NCBI RefSeq assembly: GCF_014898055.3
Contig: NW_023602073.1
Location: forward strand, 89,136,678 to 89,200,677
DNA: 64,000 nucleotides
Direction of reading: 5' to 3'
From: Talpa occidentalis
Lineage: Eukaryota; Chordata; Mammalia; Eulipotyphla; Talpidae
A program made the position numbers and the translations under genes. The notes beneath the pieces were generated by a model. The model was not told the DNA's origin. It saw nothing but the letters and a program-made list of their open reading frames with translations, and ran no database searches. This document shows, one piece after another, positions 1 to 13,335 of the stretch (its first letter is position 1; every line of letters starts with the position of its first letter).

Positions 1-183
1 GCAGAGCAGGCAGAAGGACCAAGGTACACTGCTGAGGGGAGCAGCGGGCGGCAGGAGAAGTCTGTGCGCCATGTGGGACCCTCCTCTGGTGGCCGGGGAG
101 CAGCCGGGGATCGAACCGGCGTCGCAGAGGCTGCGGGCAGCTTCGCAACCCAGCGCTCAACCGCTGCGCCACCGGGGAGGCCC
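1..183 (-). mobile_element. tRNA-derived SINE, cut by window start
   Basis: Read on the minus strand, this copy starts GGGCCTCCCCGGTGGCGCAGCGGTTGAGCG and has an RNA polymerase III B box (GCCGGTTCGATCCC). These are the marks of a tRNA-derived SINE. The family recurs throughout the window. The 3' half, including its A-rich tail, lies outside. The inner sequence (complement of GTACCTTGGTCCTTCTGCC) is like that of the copy at 62697, suggesting a shared subfamily. Family name not certain; a bat Rhin-1-like SINE is a candidate. Confidence 0.9.
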
Positions 184-1474
184 TGGAGACCTTTTTAATT
201 CATGATCATTTAGTGGTTTTTTGGTGATAATTTTAAATGTATGGCTTTGGAGAACATACTGAATTTCCAAATTATTATTAAAATATAGAAGATTTAAATT
301 CTTATTGAACAACAAAAAGCCTTCAGCATAGGTTTTCAAAGAACATCTGTAACATGGAGAAAAATGTGAGGGACTATTAATAGAGAAAAGAGAAAACTGG
401 AGCTATTCCACTGGGATTATTCCCAAATTGTAGCAACCATTACCATGCAATAGCCTTCCAAGGATAATTATGTTTGGAATATTTACATTTGGACCAAATG
501 TGCACTGGAGGAAAGTGCATTGTAATTACTAGTGGATAAACTTGCTAGGATAAAACCTTGCTTCAACCAGAAAACATTACATCTTCAAGAATCTTTTTTC
601 TAAGTAAATTTTAATATTTTATTAGATAATTATTCATTTATATGTCTCATTTGGCATGTAAAACTTTTTCCAGAGTGCTTCCAGGAGAAAAGTTACTCTG
701 ATTGCAAGGAGTTTGCAAATAATTAGGCTGAAATGGACAGACTGTTAAGTATATTAAAGTTTATTATTTTGAACTTCACTGATTTAGATTTATAATCATT
801 CAAATGTGACTAGGCTCTAGATTTTCTTGGAATCATCAAGGAGGAAGACTTTTATAGTGCAAATTAACATCATAAATGATTATCTTCTAAGACAGAAAGT
901 TAATTTAGACATTTCAGCACATTGTTTTGCTATGAGGGTCAAATGAGTGTCACTTGAATAAGCAATACATGCAAGGATGAAAAAGACATAGGTATGGGGC
1001 ATGGACAAAAGGTGAGATGATATGTATAGTCTACTGTCTTTAACTCCTACAGACTACTCAGCTACAGAGATAGATGGACTATAAAATCAACTGCTTGGAT
1101 ACAGATTATCTATACATGGACTGTACAATCAAGTGGGCAAAGGTCATTTATACACAGAAAGGTCTATGTTTGCAAATAATAGGCAATGGTCTAGGGTATT
1201 GCATACATAAGGTTAGCACTAGATCCCATCTTCAATACTAGCTTCCTATGAAAAAAAGGAATCAACTTACTTGAGAATATTTAAACCAAAGTTTCCATTA
1301 ATTAGATAGCAATGTATTTACTTAAAACGAATGAAAACTCTACACATCTTCTCTGTGAAATAAGAATCATTCCTAAATGACCATCTGATCTATGGTGAAC
1401 ATAAATTGCCTATTGTTCAGCAAAAGATTCAGGTAAGAGACTGAAGTGAACCCATAAGATGCAGTCTTATATAG
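184..1474. other. Unassigned AT-rich intergenic DNA
   Basis: No coding exon, RNA gene or confident repeat was seen here. Confidence 0.5.
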
Positions 1475-3095
1475 AAGAAGACACAAACAAATGGAAATAT
1501 ATAACATTCTCGTGCATGGGAAGAATTGTTAAAATAGCTGTCTTACCCAAGGACCCAAGGCAATATACAGATTCAATGTAATCCCTCACAATTTTTAAAT
1601 GGCATTCTTCAGAGAAATGGAACAATCATTACTGAAAGTTATATGGAACCACGAAAGGTTCTGAATAGCCAAAGCAAGTTTGACAAAAAGAAAAGAAATG
1701 GATGGAGGTAGCATATTCCCTGCCTTCAAATGTACTACAAAGCAATAGCAATCAAAACAATATGGTTTTGGAATAAAAGTAGATCAATGGAATAGAATTA
1801 AGAGCCCAGAAATAAATGTACACTTACATGAAGAGTTAGCTTATGAAAAAAAAAAAAGCCAAGAGCATACAATGGATAAAGGAAAGTCCGGTGTTGGGAA
1901 AACTGAACAACCACAAATTTAATTCAAAATGGATCAAAGATTTCATTTAAGGCATGAAACCATAAAATACATAGAATAAATTATGAGCAAAACATTCTAT
2001 GACACTGGCTTCAGTGATGTCTGTGGGGTTTCAACTCCAAAGGCAAGGGAAACAAAAGCAAAAATAAACTGGGTTACATCAAATTAAAAAGCTTTTACAC
2101 AGCAAAAGAAACATTATAAAACCAACAAGATACCCTACCAAATGGGAGAAAATATTTTCACATTATACATCCAATAAATGGCTAATATCCAAGATCTACA
2201 AACAACTCATACAACTCAACAAAAAGAAAACAAGGAACCAATTAAAAAGAAATAGAGATACTAATTAGACACTTCTCCAAAGAAGATACAGAGATGGCCA
2301 ACAGGCTCATTAAAAAATGCTCATTGTCAATTTCATCAGGGAAATTCAAGTGATACCCTCAATGAGTTATCACCTCCCACCTCTGAGAATGACTAATATC
2401 AAAAAGGCCAGGAGCAGTAAGTGCTGGTTGGGGTGTGGAGAAAAAAGGAACCTTTGTACACTCTAGGTGGGAATGTAGGCTAGTAACTTCTCAATGGATA
2501 ACAGTGTGGAAGTTCCTCAAAATATTAAAATTATATCTACCATATGATCCAGCAATCCCACTCCTAAGTATCTATCGAAGGAATACAAAAACACAATTCA
2601 AAGGCATATATACACTTCTATATTCATTGTCTCACTATTTGTAATAGCCAAGTTATGGAGACAACTTAAGTACCCAGTGACAGATTAGTGGATAAAGCAG
2701 AAGTGGTGATATATATATACAATGGAATACTTCTTAGCATTGAAAAAAGATGAAATATTTCTACTTGTGACAATTTAGAAGGAAGTAGAGGGGATTATGC
2801 TACATGAAATAATTCAGAAGACAAACCAAATGATTCCACTCATACATGGAATCAAAAAACAAAAACAAAAAAAATGCGAAGGAACAGACAAAACCAAATC
2901 AAAACAAACCCTTGAAATCTGACTGTAGAACTTGGGCTACCAGAAGGGGAAGGAATAGGAGGCAAAGCAGGGAGGGAGCCCAGTGGACTATGGTGGAGGA
3001 TTATAGGTGCTTCAAATAACATACCCCTAAAACACATACAGTATTGTAAGCCAATGTGACCTCAATAAAAATAATACATTTATAAAAAGAATAAA
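1475..3095 (+). mobile_element. L1 fragment: ORF2 3' part and 3' UTR
   Basis: The sequence follows the well-known 3' third of L1 ORF2 (GGAAGAATTGTTAAAATAGCTGTC..., TATGGAACCACGAAAGG..., AGCAATCCCACTCCTAAGTATC) and a G-rich 3' UTR ending in AATAAAAATAATAC. Frames are broken by many stops and indels, so it is a dead 5'-truncated copy. Only a 69-codon piece (2435-2644) remains open. The tail resembles the short copy at 59290. Confidence 0.9.
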
Positions 3096-4724
3096 GTATT
3101 GGCACTTGGGTGATTTTAAATATAACTTTTTATTATGAAAATATCCAAACATGAAAGACTAGAGAGACTTCTACCCCAAATCTACATCTGTCTGTCACTC
3201 TGTCCTTGCAATGATTTATGTGTTATTTTCCCTGGAATTAGAAAACAGATAATAAATTTCTTTAAGTCCTTTATTCTCTGAGTATCTCAAAATCTCCATT
3301 TTCTTGGGATTTGGAAAGAGGAAATTCTCCGTTTCTTTAAAGCTTAAATTCAGTTATGACTAGGTCTCCTAAAATGACCTTCATGTGCAGCAGAGAAACT
3401 TTAAGAAGATAAAACTGCACAGTACTTTATTCAATTTTTACATTTTTAAATTGAACATTAATTTGCACTTTTCTTGATATTGCAAAGTATGTCTGTTACT
3501 TCTACCACCATACTTTATTAGAAAAGCAATGCTAAATAAATAGTTGATTTTTCATGATTTATCAAATAACTTAAATATTGTAGAAGAGAATTAGAGCATA
3601 CATAACCTCATAGTTTATCACATTACTTGGTAATGTAATAGTACATGGCTTTTCAAAAGAATCATTTCTTACTAGTATTTTGGGCAAAAAAAATTCCTTG
3701 CATGAAATTGTTCTGAGCACTACATTACATTTTATACTTGGTCCCAACACACTAAATACCTGTAGGTCCCAGAGCCCTGGTGATAAGCAAAAATGCCTAC
3801 ACACATTTACAAACACCTTTGGGGATGGTGTTATGGTATTGTCCCTAACTGAATGAGATTCATTGGTATAGTGCAAATTTGAGATATCCGTAAATCTTTC
3901 CTTCTTCACTCTAAATTTCTCCCAATTAATTACAGGAGTCTCTAAGGTACATCTCACTTGTGCCCATGAAATAGTCCTCTCCACACCCATTAGACAGCAA
4001 TTACTGTCCTTCCTTCAACTTCCTGAAATTATGTTCAGCTCATAATTGCAGGTGATTTTTCCTTTTACAGTTCTTTACAGATATTTACTGGCACAACTTG
4101 CTTTTCAGAATTTGCATGTTTCCTCCACATTCTTAGTATTATGTGAGATGAATGATATGCTATGGTTAACTTTGGGAAGAGTAAGACAGAAAGTAGAAGA
4201 GTAATGGAATGGAGAGCTCTCATCTTTCATTCCAGAGCTGTTGTTCAACACTCTGCTACATAGAATGAGTTACTGGAGTATCTCAGTGCCTACCAGATTC
4301 CAGATCACATGAGAGCTGGGAATTCTGAGAGACAATAGCTGGCTTATTGCCAGTGCTCAAATTTTTGAGACTTGAAATTATATTGAATTCAAACATTAAA
4401 CCTCATGAATTGAGCAACAGTCTCTACTAGACCTATAGGCACACTGAGAAGTACCCCATCCAAATATAGCCCTATTTTCATTCTTCTGAGAGACCACACT
4501 ATAAGTTTATCCCTTAAAATTTTAGTTGACATCTCAACTACGTTCTCACCTCATGCTTTCAATTGCTTATATTATTTTATTGTCCCAGATTCAATATATC
4601 AATAATTGATAGATAAGTATTGATAGTAATTGATACAAGAGCATTATATTTCTCCTCAAACCTGCCAGAAAGTCTTTCTTATTTTGAGGGAAAACGATAA
4701 AGAGTACATACTTTATATATCTCA
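3096..4724. other. Unassigned intergenic DNA with one 139-codon ORF
   Basis: The minus strand is open from 3990 to 3571 (139 codons), but the translation resembles no family I know, lacks splice context and is of a length that chance can give in 64 kb. No other element is seen. Confidence 0.45.
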
Positions 4725-7325
4725 GGTTATCTGATCATGATCATCTCAATAGATATCAAAAAAATTATTCAACAAGATTCAACATCCAACATTTATGATA
4801 AAGACCTCCAAAAATGAAATAAATTTTACTTATCCAAATATTATAAAAGCCATATATGACAAACCCACATCCAATATCATACCCAGTGATGAAAAGCTGA
4901 AAGCATTTCCTCTAAGATCAGGAACAAGACAGGCATGTTCACTATCACCGTTGTTATTCAGTATAGTTCTGGAAGTCCTTGCTGAAGCAAAAAGGTAAGA
5001 AAATGACACAAAAAGAATACAAATTGGAAAAGAAGTGAAACTCAATATTTGCAGATGACATGCCAACATACTTAGAGCAAACATATTTTACAAGAAAAAC
5101 TTCTAGAAATAATAAATGAAGATGGTAAATGAAGGTGACAGGATACAAAATCATCACAAAAATCAGTGGCATTTCTCTGTGTGAACAATGCATCAGAAGA
5201 AAAAAAAATAAGGAATATAGTTCCATTTACAATCATTCCAAAAAGAAAAAAATATAATGAAGGAGGCGAAGGAAATTAAAGAAGACACGCAGAAAAAGGA
5301 AAGCTAGCTGTGCTCATGGGTAGGAAGGATTAGCATAATTAAAATGGCCATATTATCCAAAGTAATTTACAAATTTAATGCAACACCTATCAAAATACTA
5401 ATGACTTTTTTTAAGGAAATAGAACAATTATCAATTTATATGGAACCACAGAAGGCCCTAAGTTGCTAAAGCAATCAAGAGAAAAAAAGAGTAACAGGCA
5501 TCACACTTCCTGATTTCAAATGATATTACACTCAGACCTACACAAAGAAAATTATAAAACACTGTTAAAAGAAATAGAAGAAGACGCAAAGAAATGGAAA
5601 GATTCCCTGCTCATGGATTGGAAGAATTAACATTATTAAAATGTCCATCATACACAGCAAGAATAACCAAAACAGTATAGTATTAGAAAAAAACAGAAAC
5701 TCAGACCAACAGAACAGAATTGAAAGCCCAGAGATAAATCCATACAAATACGAACAGCTAATTTTTGACAAAGGAATTATGGTCACGCAGTGGAGAAAAG
5801 ATAGCCTTTTTAATAAATGGTGCTGGGAAATATGGACATCCAATGCAAAAAAAAAAAAAAAACCAAGGCAAGACTCATATTTAACACCATTAGCAAAAAT
5901 TCACTCAAAATGGATTGAAGACTTGGACATACGAAGCAAAGCCATAAAGTACTTGAAAGAAAATATAGGGGACACACTACAGGACATTACCACAAAGATG
6001 TATTTGGGACTACAATCCCACCAGTAAGGGAAACAAAGGCAAAAAAAAAAAGTGGGACTATATTAAACTTAAAAGATTTTGTACCTCAAAAGAAACTATC
6101 ACAAAAACAAAAAGGCAACCTACAAAATGGGAAAAATTATTTGCTTACCATACATTGGACAAGGGGTTAATCTCCATAGTTTATAAGGTACTTACACAAC
6201 CCAACAACAAAGAAACAAATGACCCAATTAAAAAGCACCCAACTAGGGCCTCCCTGGTGGCACAAGGGGTTAAGATGCAACCTATGAAGCTATCCATAGC
6301 CACTGCAGCATGAGTTCGATCCCTGGCCAGGGAGCAACCCACATGGTGCAGCAGACCTCTCCTGACTCGCCCACTGCTCCCCTTTCAGTGTATTTCAGTC
6401 AATCCGCCTGTTCTGTTCCCCACTCTGTCTCTGGTGAATCCTCACCTCCCCGCATCTCTGGCTTGTACCCCAGTTCTAGTATACATAAATAAATAAATCT
6501 TTTTTTTTAAAAAAAGGACCTAATTAAATGGGCAAAGGACCTCAATAGATACTTCTCAAAATAAGACATTCAGATGGCCTAGAGACATATGAAAAAATGT
6601 TCAACATCACTTATTATAAGAGAAATGCAAATCAAAACCAAACTGAGATGCTACCTCACCCCTGTGAGAATGGCCTATATAGAAAAGAACAAAATTAACA
6701 AATGTTGGCAAGGCTGCAGTAAGAAAGGAACTCTCATCCATTGTTGTTGGGAATGCAAGCTGGTATAGTCCCTATGGAAAATGATTGGCAACTTCTAAAA
6801 AAAATAAAAATGGAAATTCTATTTGACCCAGCAATACCACTGGTAGGTATTTATCCAAATAAGGTGAAAAACCTAACATTGCAGTGATCTATCTACAGAT
6901 ATGTACATGGCAGCACTGTTTACAATTGCCAAATCATGGAACCAACCCAAGTGCCCTTCAATAGATGAATAGAGAAACTGTGAAACATATATTGAATGGA
7001 ATTATTACACAGCTGGGAAGAAAAAGAAACATTGGCATTTGGAACAAAATGGATGGACTCAAGGTGATTATGTTGAATGAAATCAGTCAAAAAGTGAAAG
7101 ACAAATTTTGGATGCTTTCATTCATCTGAAGAATATAAATACCTAAAAAAAAAATTAAACAATAGAAGAAATAAAAATTTGAACTCAGTAAAAAGGTAAT
7201 GGTTACTAAAGGGAACAGGGGAAAGGATGGAGGGTGTGGTAAAGGGAGGCAGATGGGGTATAGGCAGTTTGGTGGGGGGGGGGAATATCCTTCCTTATCA
7301 AATTTACATAAAATTATCATTTCTA
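4725..7325 (+). mobile_element. L1 fragment: RT domain to 3' UTR, rearranged
   Basis: At 4795-4998 the translation includes [18 protein letters not shown], the reverse-transcriptase palm segment of L1 ORF2. Downstream pieces cover the ORF2 C-terminal region (128 codons open at 5641-6027) and a 3' UTR reaching about 7325. A segment equivalent to 5270-5350 recurs at 5545-5655, so two L1 pieces are joined or the copy is internally duplicated. A SINE at 6246-6515 interrupts it. Stops and frameshifts make it non-functional. Confidence 0.9.
6246..6515 (+). mobile_element. tRNA-derived SINE inserted in an L1
   Basis: A full-length copy of the window's dominant SINE in the 'GGGGTTAAG...CCTATGAAGCTATCC' head subtype. 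It ends in TTGTATACATAAATAAATAAATC and a short T/A tail. It interrupts L1 ORF2-derived sequence. Imperfect 15-bp target duplications flank it (6231-6245 and 6512-6526, 12 of 15 identical), so the insertion is moderately old. Confidence 0.92.
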
Positions 7326-7334
7326 AAAAGAAAA

Positions 7335-7460
7335 TCTAACTGGAATATCAGTTGGGACCAAATTGAATTTATAGATTCCTTTGCAAAGAACTGACATCTT
7401 CATTATAATGTCATCTCATCCAAGAATATGGATGAATCTTCATTTACTCATTAAAAAAAT
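7335..7460 (-). mobile_element. Old L1 ORF2 fragment
   Basis: The plus strand reads like reversed L1 ORF2 (AAATTGAATTTATAGATTCC...GACATCTTCATTATAATG...). It is strongly diverged and short. It lies next to the plus-strand L1 end, so these are two insertions. Further minus-strand L1-like text may continue to about 8040. Confidence 0.55.
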
Positions 7461-7473
7461 AGTTAACACACTC

Positions 7474-7750
7474 TTTTTTTTTAAAAAAAAAGATTTGTTT
7501 ATTTATTTATACAAGAACCAGGGTACAGGCCAGATGTGTGGGAGGGTGAGAGGATTCACCAGAGACAGAGTGGGGAACAGAACAGGCAGACAAATGAAAT
7601 ACACTGCTGAGGGGAGCAGCGGGCAAGACAGGAGAGGTCTGCCACGCCATGTGGGACCCTCGCTGGCCGGCGGGATAGAACCAGCGCTGCAGAGGCTGCT
7701 GACAGATTCACAGCGCTGTGCTCAACCACCTGCGCCACCAGGGGAGGCCC
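7474..7750 (-). mobile_element. tRNA-derived SINE with 13-bp TSD
   Basis: A complete minus-strand copy of the 'GCGCTG' head subtype. Target duplications AGTTAACACACTC (7461-7473) and AGTTAACATACTC (7751-7763) differ at one base. The T-rich left end is the reversed poly-A tail. It lies beside old minus-strand L1 sequence. Confidence 0.95.
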
Positions 7751-8279
7751 AGTTAACATACTCTTAAAGAAAAAATATGCATTTTGGGATGGAGAGAAGT
7801 TGCCACCAGATTTTCAGGATTATTTAGTTCATTAGCATGTTACTAGTGTGAAAAAAGACAAATATACTTATCTGTATAGTATGTATATTATATACATCTA
7901 TATCAATGAAATAACAATAGAAATCAGAGTCTTAATGGATTTAATCATTAGATTTTATTTTTTGGTTATGATGTGGGTCCATAAGGAAAACAATTGTCCT
8001 GGCATTATTTATTAAGTTGTTCATTCCTTCCTCAACACTCTAAAATTGTAGCTCTAACTTCTTTTATATTTGTGAAGGTTTGAAATACAGATTACCTCGC
8101 AACCTTATTTACAAAATGGATTTCTTATGACCAAAAAAGGGCAGAATCCATTAAGATCAATACAAGTCTACTGAAAGAAAACCTTTGAAAGACACCATTA
8201 AGTACTAATACCACACATATATAAGTATATATGTGTACATATATACTAATATATATATATTGATAATATACTAATATGT

Positions 8280-9140
8280 AGATATTCCAGTAAAAAGACA
8301 CACAAGCCCATAGAAAAATGGGCAAAAATATGGCTATGCATTTTATAGAAGAAGAAAAACCAATGGTTAGTAAACATGCAAAAAATGAATGTCAGCTTTA
8401 CTCATAATTAGGAAAAGTCTCAGATACTTTAACACTCAATATTGAAAATATTATTAAAGTCTGACCAAAATCTTAAAGTCATTGTGAGGATGAGGCAACA
8501 GGAAATTTTATATACTAAGTACTAGAGAAAGGATAAATTGATTCAACCCTCTTTAAAAATAATTTGGCATTATCTGGTAAAGTTGAAGATGCACCCATCA
8601 AATACCCAGCAATTCCAACCCTAGATTTATAACCTAGTCTAGGGAAACACATATTGCAACAAGACACAGGTACTAAAATATTCATTGCAGCCCTATAGCA
8701 AAAAACTGGAACCATCCCAAAGGACCATTGACAAAAGACTGGATAAATAAGTTGTAGTGGGTACATATAATGGAATACTTATTATATAGCAGTGAAAACA
8801 AATGAACTGTAATTTCATGGATTTGCATGCATGAAACATGATGTTGATGAAAAAGAGACCATTTATGTAAAATTCAAATGTAGGGATAATTTTTTTTTAA
8901 GCTACAAAGAAAAATAAAGTGATAATCCACAATTCAAGATAATGGTTACCTGGGGAGCAAACTGTAATAATTTGAGAGGGATGGGGATTCTAGATGGGAT
9001 GCACAGAAGGGAACTTCAAAAATATGTTACAATTTTCATTCCTGACTGCTGAGTACAAATGATTATTTTTCTTTTTTATACTGTACATATGTATTATATA
9101 TTCTTTGCATATATGGAAATACTTAAAAATAAATTTTGTT
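8280..9140 (+). mobile_element. Old L1 3' end (L1M-type)
   Basis: Diverged ORF2 C-terminal text (CAGCAATTCCAACCCTAGAT, CATTGCAGCCCTATAGCAAAAAACTGG in pieces) leads into a 3' UTR ending near AAATAAATTTTG. The divergence suggests an ancient mammalian L1M family. No coding capacity remains. Confidence 0.7.
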
Positions 9141-11365
9141 ATCATATGTAATAGGTGGTAAGCAAAGTAACTATACTTCTGGTTTGTATTCTGATTCTAA
9201 AGTGGCTTTGTTTGCCTAAATTGTTGGTGCATACCTACAATTGCATACTTTAAATGAAATTTCTGCTTTGAATGCATGGTTCCAATGATTGTACATGAAG
9301 AGAATTTTATTTTTGCAGCTCTTCTCTTCTTTCATAGACAATATAGATCCAAACTCTACATAATAAGGCTATCAATGGGAACACACAGAACAGAAAGTCA
9401 GGATAATTTTGCTGAAATCAAGGACCAGAATTATTAATGTAAGTTTTGTATATGAATCAATTGGGAGTTCTGCATTTTGTTTTGTGCTGAGTGGTAATGG
9501 TCTATATACCTACAATTTTAAAACGTTTTCAAAGACAATCCCTTCCTCCTCCTTTTCAACAACTCTCCTCCACTAAGTATCTTCAGGAACATACGGTAGT
9601 TCCCAGAAAAAGTCACGTGAATATCTGAAACATTAATGCACCATGCTGCTTTCATCACAAGAATAAAGAAGACTTGAAATCCAGCAATCTCCTAACACAA
9701 CCACTCTTGCCTGCCAATTCTTATATCAAATAAAAATCATCACTTGGGGGAAGGATGGTTGCATAGTGACTAAGCAGACAGATGGCAGGTGTGAGTCAAA
9801 ACACTCTGGGGTGTGAGCTCCAATCATTCTGCACTGCTCACTGCTGGAGAGAAAGGGAATCAAAAAGTAAATCGCCCCCTGGACTAGGATGAAATGCTGA
9901 AAACCAAACTAATAGACAGACAAGATGGCTGTAAGTGTTGTAACTTCCAAGCCAAAATCCTTAGGCCTGCCCTTTGATCTTTCCCTGCTTGCATCTGACT
10001 TCATCCTCGCCCAGTGTTCCTAGCCGGCCATCCCTGAGATGCACAAGGAGGTTAATTGGTGCTCCATCTAATTGCAAAGCCTGTGCTGGGACCACCTGTT
10101 ACAAAGGTTAGCCTGCTGCATTCCTGGGGGGCAACGTTCCAAGGCCAGAGACAAGATGCTAACCTCACCTTGCCCGGCCAGCAGTTTGTGGTGGTTCGCT
10201 GCCTTAGCTTCCCTTCTTGGGAATGATTCAATCTAATTTTTATGTGTTTGACATATACTGGGGGGTGGGGGAGGGAGAAGCAAAAATTCAACCAGTCTCT
10301 TTTATTAGTGTAACTATTTTCCAGTCTTCATAAAATAAAGGACAATAGCTTTAATGAATACAAATGTAATTACAGAAATGGGCCCTAGGTGGAGCCTCTG
10401 TACTGGTGGCAACAAATGAAAAAACAAATTGAAAATAAATCAAAACCCTCTAAAAATTCCATAAGGAACTTAGCATTTATAGAAAAGCCTGGGTGTTGCT
10501 ATTATTGTTCTTCCAGCACAGAAAACAATTGAATATAGACTGTTTTATTTAAGAATAACTCTCAAAGGAGTAAGTTCCATAATAACGAAAGCACATTGAT
10601 TCTAGACTATGTCTCTGATGGGGTTTCTATGAGGCATTGTATGGCAAGAACTGTCCCCAATCTGTAAACACACTCTCCTGAATATTTCTTTTTGCTCCTT
10701 ATAGGCCACCACCACTAACGTTTACTTTCGTTTTCTACATTTGTTGTTTTTTAATGAAGTAATACCTTCTAGATATAATTGAAATCTCCTCTGTGTAAAC
10801 CTTACCTCATTTTCTTCCTACTTCCTACCTCATTTTTACCTACAGAGGTAAACAAATGAGATTTCATTGTGTATCCTTTACACGTTTAATACATGAGTTT
10901 ACATCAGTTGTTACGCATGTTTGAAAACTACTAAATCATATCACACAGCACATATCACTTGACTGTTTTTTAAATTCGGCATTGTTTTTTTGAGATGTAA
11001 TTCAGATAAATGCACATACCTTGTATTAATTCATTTTTGGCAACAAATACTAGAGCGATACCACAGTTACTTACCCATTCTTCTATGGACATTTTTCCAT
11101 GTTTATACAATTAAAAACAATACTGCATGTACATGTGGAGGTATGAAATTGTTCTCGCAAAATTATATTGTTATGCAAATGAATCACAAACAATAATTTA
11201 TTATGTCTAACAATTTGTCTTTACTTTCTCATAGGTTTTCTCTGTAGAAAATTATTATTTGCAAATAAAATTGTTTTAGTTATGTGCAAACTTGTATATT
11301 TCATTCATGTATTTCCTTTTAAATAGTCTATTTATTAGGTGTGAGTATGTATATCAGTCTTTTTA
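9141..11365. other. Unassigned intergenic DNA
   Basis: No gene seen. A less AT-rich part (about 9760-10280) differs in composition from its surroundings and could be an unrecognised old repeat. Around 10980-11110 there are weak L1M-like phrases that I do not annotate separately. Confidence 0.4.
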
Positions 11366-11860
11366 AGCTATATGTCGTTGTGTAACAAACTATCTCAAAA
11401 CTTAGTGACCCTTCAGTTTGGGAAAATGAAAAAGTTCTGGAGATAAATGGTGGTGATGGTTGTACCACAATGTGAATGCACTTAATGTCACTAAATTATA
11501 CACTTAAAAGGAGCTAACATAGTAAAGTCATCTTATTTATATTTTATTACAATATGAACAAAAGCTTAGTAACTTAACACAGCAATTTGGTAGTAGTAGA
11601 TCTTATGATTCTGTGGAAAAGGAATTCTCTCAAGGCACAACAGGATGGGTCTTTGATGGCTGGGACCTCAGCTAGGATGACTTAAATCTGGGGGTTGGAA
11701 CAGGTAAGAGCTAACAAAGTAATCTCTTTTCTTTCCACAGTCTCTCCTTGTGACTTCCTTGGATGTTTTTTTCATAGATTGGTGACCTTAGGGTATTTGG
11801 ACTTCTATGATATCTTAGATCAACAAGAGATCAAAATGTTTTTCAAAGGCTGCTCCCTGT
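11366..11860 (-). mobile_element. MLT1-type MaLR LTR, interrupted
   Basis: Reversed MLT1 LTR text is seen: TATGTCGTTGTGTAACAAAC...CAAAACTTAGTG, then ...CACAGCAATTTGGTAG... and GGCTGGGACCTCAGCTAGG. It is split by an L1 tail at about 11410-11559. The right boundary is approximate. Confidence 0.65.
11410..11559 (+). mobile_element. L1M 3' UTR tail inserted in MLT1 LTR
   Basis: GGGAAAATGAAAAAGTTCTG...GGTGGTGATGGTTG...AAATTATACACTTAAAA is the typical 3' end of older L1M elements. AAAACTTAGTGAC (11397-11409) and AAAAGCTTAGTAAC (11560-11573) are the duplicated host LTR target. Confidence 0.75.
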
Positions 11861-12829
11861 AAGAGTAGTGTTTCATATCCTTTGTACTTTATTGATCTAA
11901 ACAATTCAGAGGAAGGAAAAAGATCTTCCTATAGATGAGATGAATGTCAAAGGACAGCATTCAACTTTAATCAATCACTAGTTTTATTCAATAGTTTTAA
12001 ATTCTCTTGTTTACTAAAATCTTTAATAGTTTCTACATTGTCTGATTTAAGTTTCTGCAAGCTGTTAAAATTTCTCATACCATAGTGGTAGATTTGTTAG
12101 TATTTTCTTGCAACTTTGTCATTTTTAAATATATGTTTAAGCTAAGAAGATAAGTTCATACTCATTATGAGTTTTTAAATCTTTTCTGTGACTTTTCCTT
12201 TGCATGTAAGATAATGATCCTACGTAGTGGCCATCATTGTGATTTTCTAGGACAGCTCTGGTTTATGGTTGCTCTTCTGAAAAAATATTAATTGTTGCCT
12301 TTTTCACTCTCAGACATATCTCCTGATAATAAATCATGTGGTGATCCTTCAAATAATACTTTCTCACTTAAAATTATCTTTTTTTCCAATCAGATTGTGT
12401 ATATAGCAGTTTTACTTTATGTCTTTTTCCCTTTTAATGTTATTTCAGCCTTTGTTTTGGGAAATTCTCTAACAACTGAATTTCTACCATCTATTCTCAA
12501 AATGTCTGTCTTTAACTAGTGAGTGCAATCTATTTTCATTTTTTGTGATTCCTGATATGTTTGGATGTATTTTTAAGTATCTTTTGGTGGTGGTTGTTGT
12601 TCATTCTCTTGCTTTGCTCTGTTTATCTTTAATTTTCCTTTGGCTATATCAAGAATTTATTTCCTTTTTTTTCAAATAAAGTTACAAATTCTATTTCTGC
12701 CCTTTTAGCAGTTACCTTTTACTGTTTTAAAACAATGTGGATAACCAACAAAGCCAAAATTATTCACTATTGTAGTCTGTCCCCTAAACAATACAAGGAT
12801 CTCCACCCCAAATCTGGTGCCTCTTTTCA

Positions 12830-13335
12830 GATTAGAATTTTCTTTTCTAGGATTTTCCTACAAATGAATTTATATATAATGTGTTCTCTTGTATTTGGCT
12901 TATCCTGCTGAGTATAATGTTTCTGAGAACAATCTTTGTTTTTGCAGGCATAGGTATGTTTTCCCCACAGAGTTTATAGTTTTAGTTTTATATTTAGAAA
13001 CGATGTTCATTTTAGACTTAATTTTTGTGTATGGTACATAGTAAAAGAAGTTTCAAAAATTGTCTAGCATCATTTTATGAAAAAAAAAAATGTGTCCCAT
13101 TTATTTGTCTTGGAATGAATTGACCACATATTTGTTAATATGTTTCTGGACTTTTTTTTCCCATTGATATATAAGTTACCCTTATGTCAATAGAACATTG
13201 CCTCATTAACTGTAGTTTCATAGTAAGTCCTGAAATCAGATAGTGTGAGACCTCCAGAGTCTCCTTTTCCCCCTCAAAACTGTTCTAAGTCCTTTGCAAT
13301 TTCATATAAATTAAGGATCACTTCATCAGTTTAAA
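12830..13335 (-). mobile_element. Old L1 fragments (3' UTR and ORF2 pieces)
   Basis: Text such as ATTTGGCTTATCCTGCTGAGTATAATG and AAATCAGATAGTGTGAGACC is reversed L1 3' UTR and ORF2, with a gap between the two pieces. It is highly diverged. Confidence 0.65.

Noticed and set aside
3571..3990. 139-codon minus-strand ORF as a gene
   Set aside because: No recognisable family, AT-rich context, and a length that chance can produce in a window of this size.
4795..4998. Reverse-transcriptase-like peptide as a real gene
   Set aside because: It is a fragment of L1 ORF2 within a stop-riddled, rearranged L1 copy.
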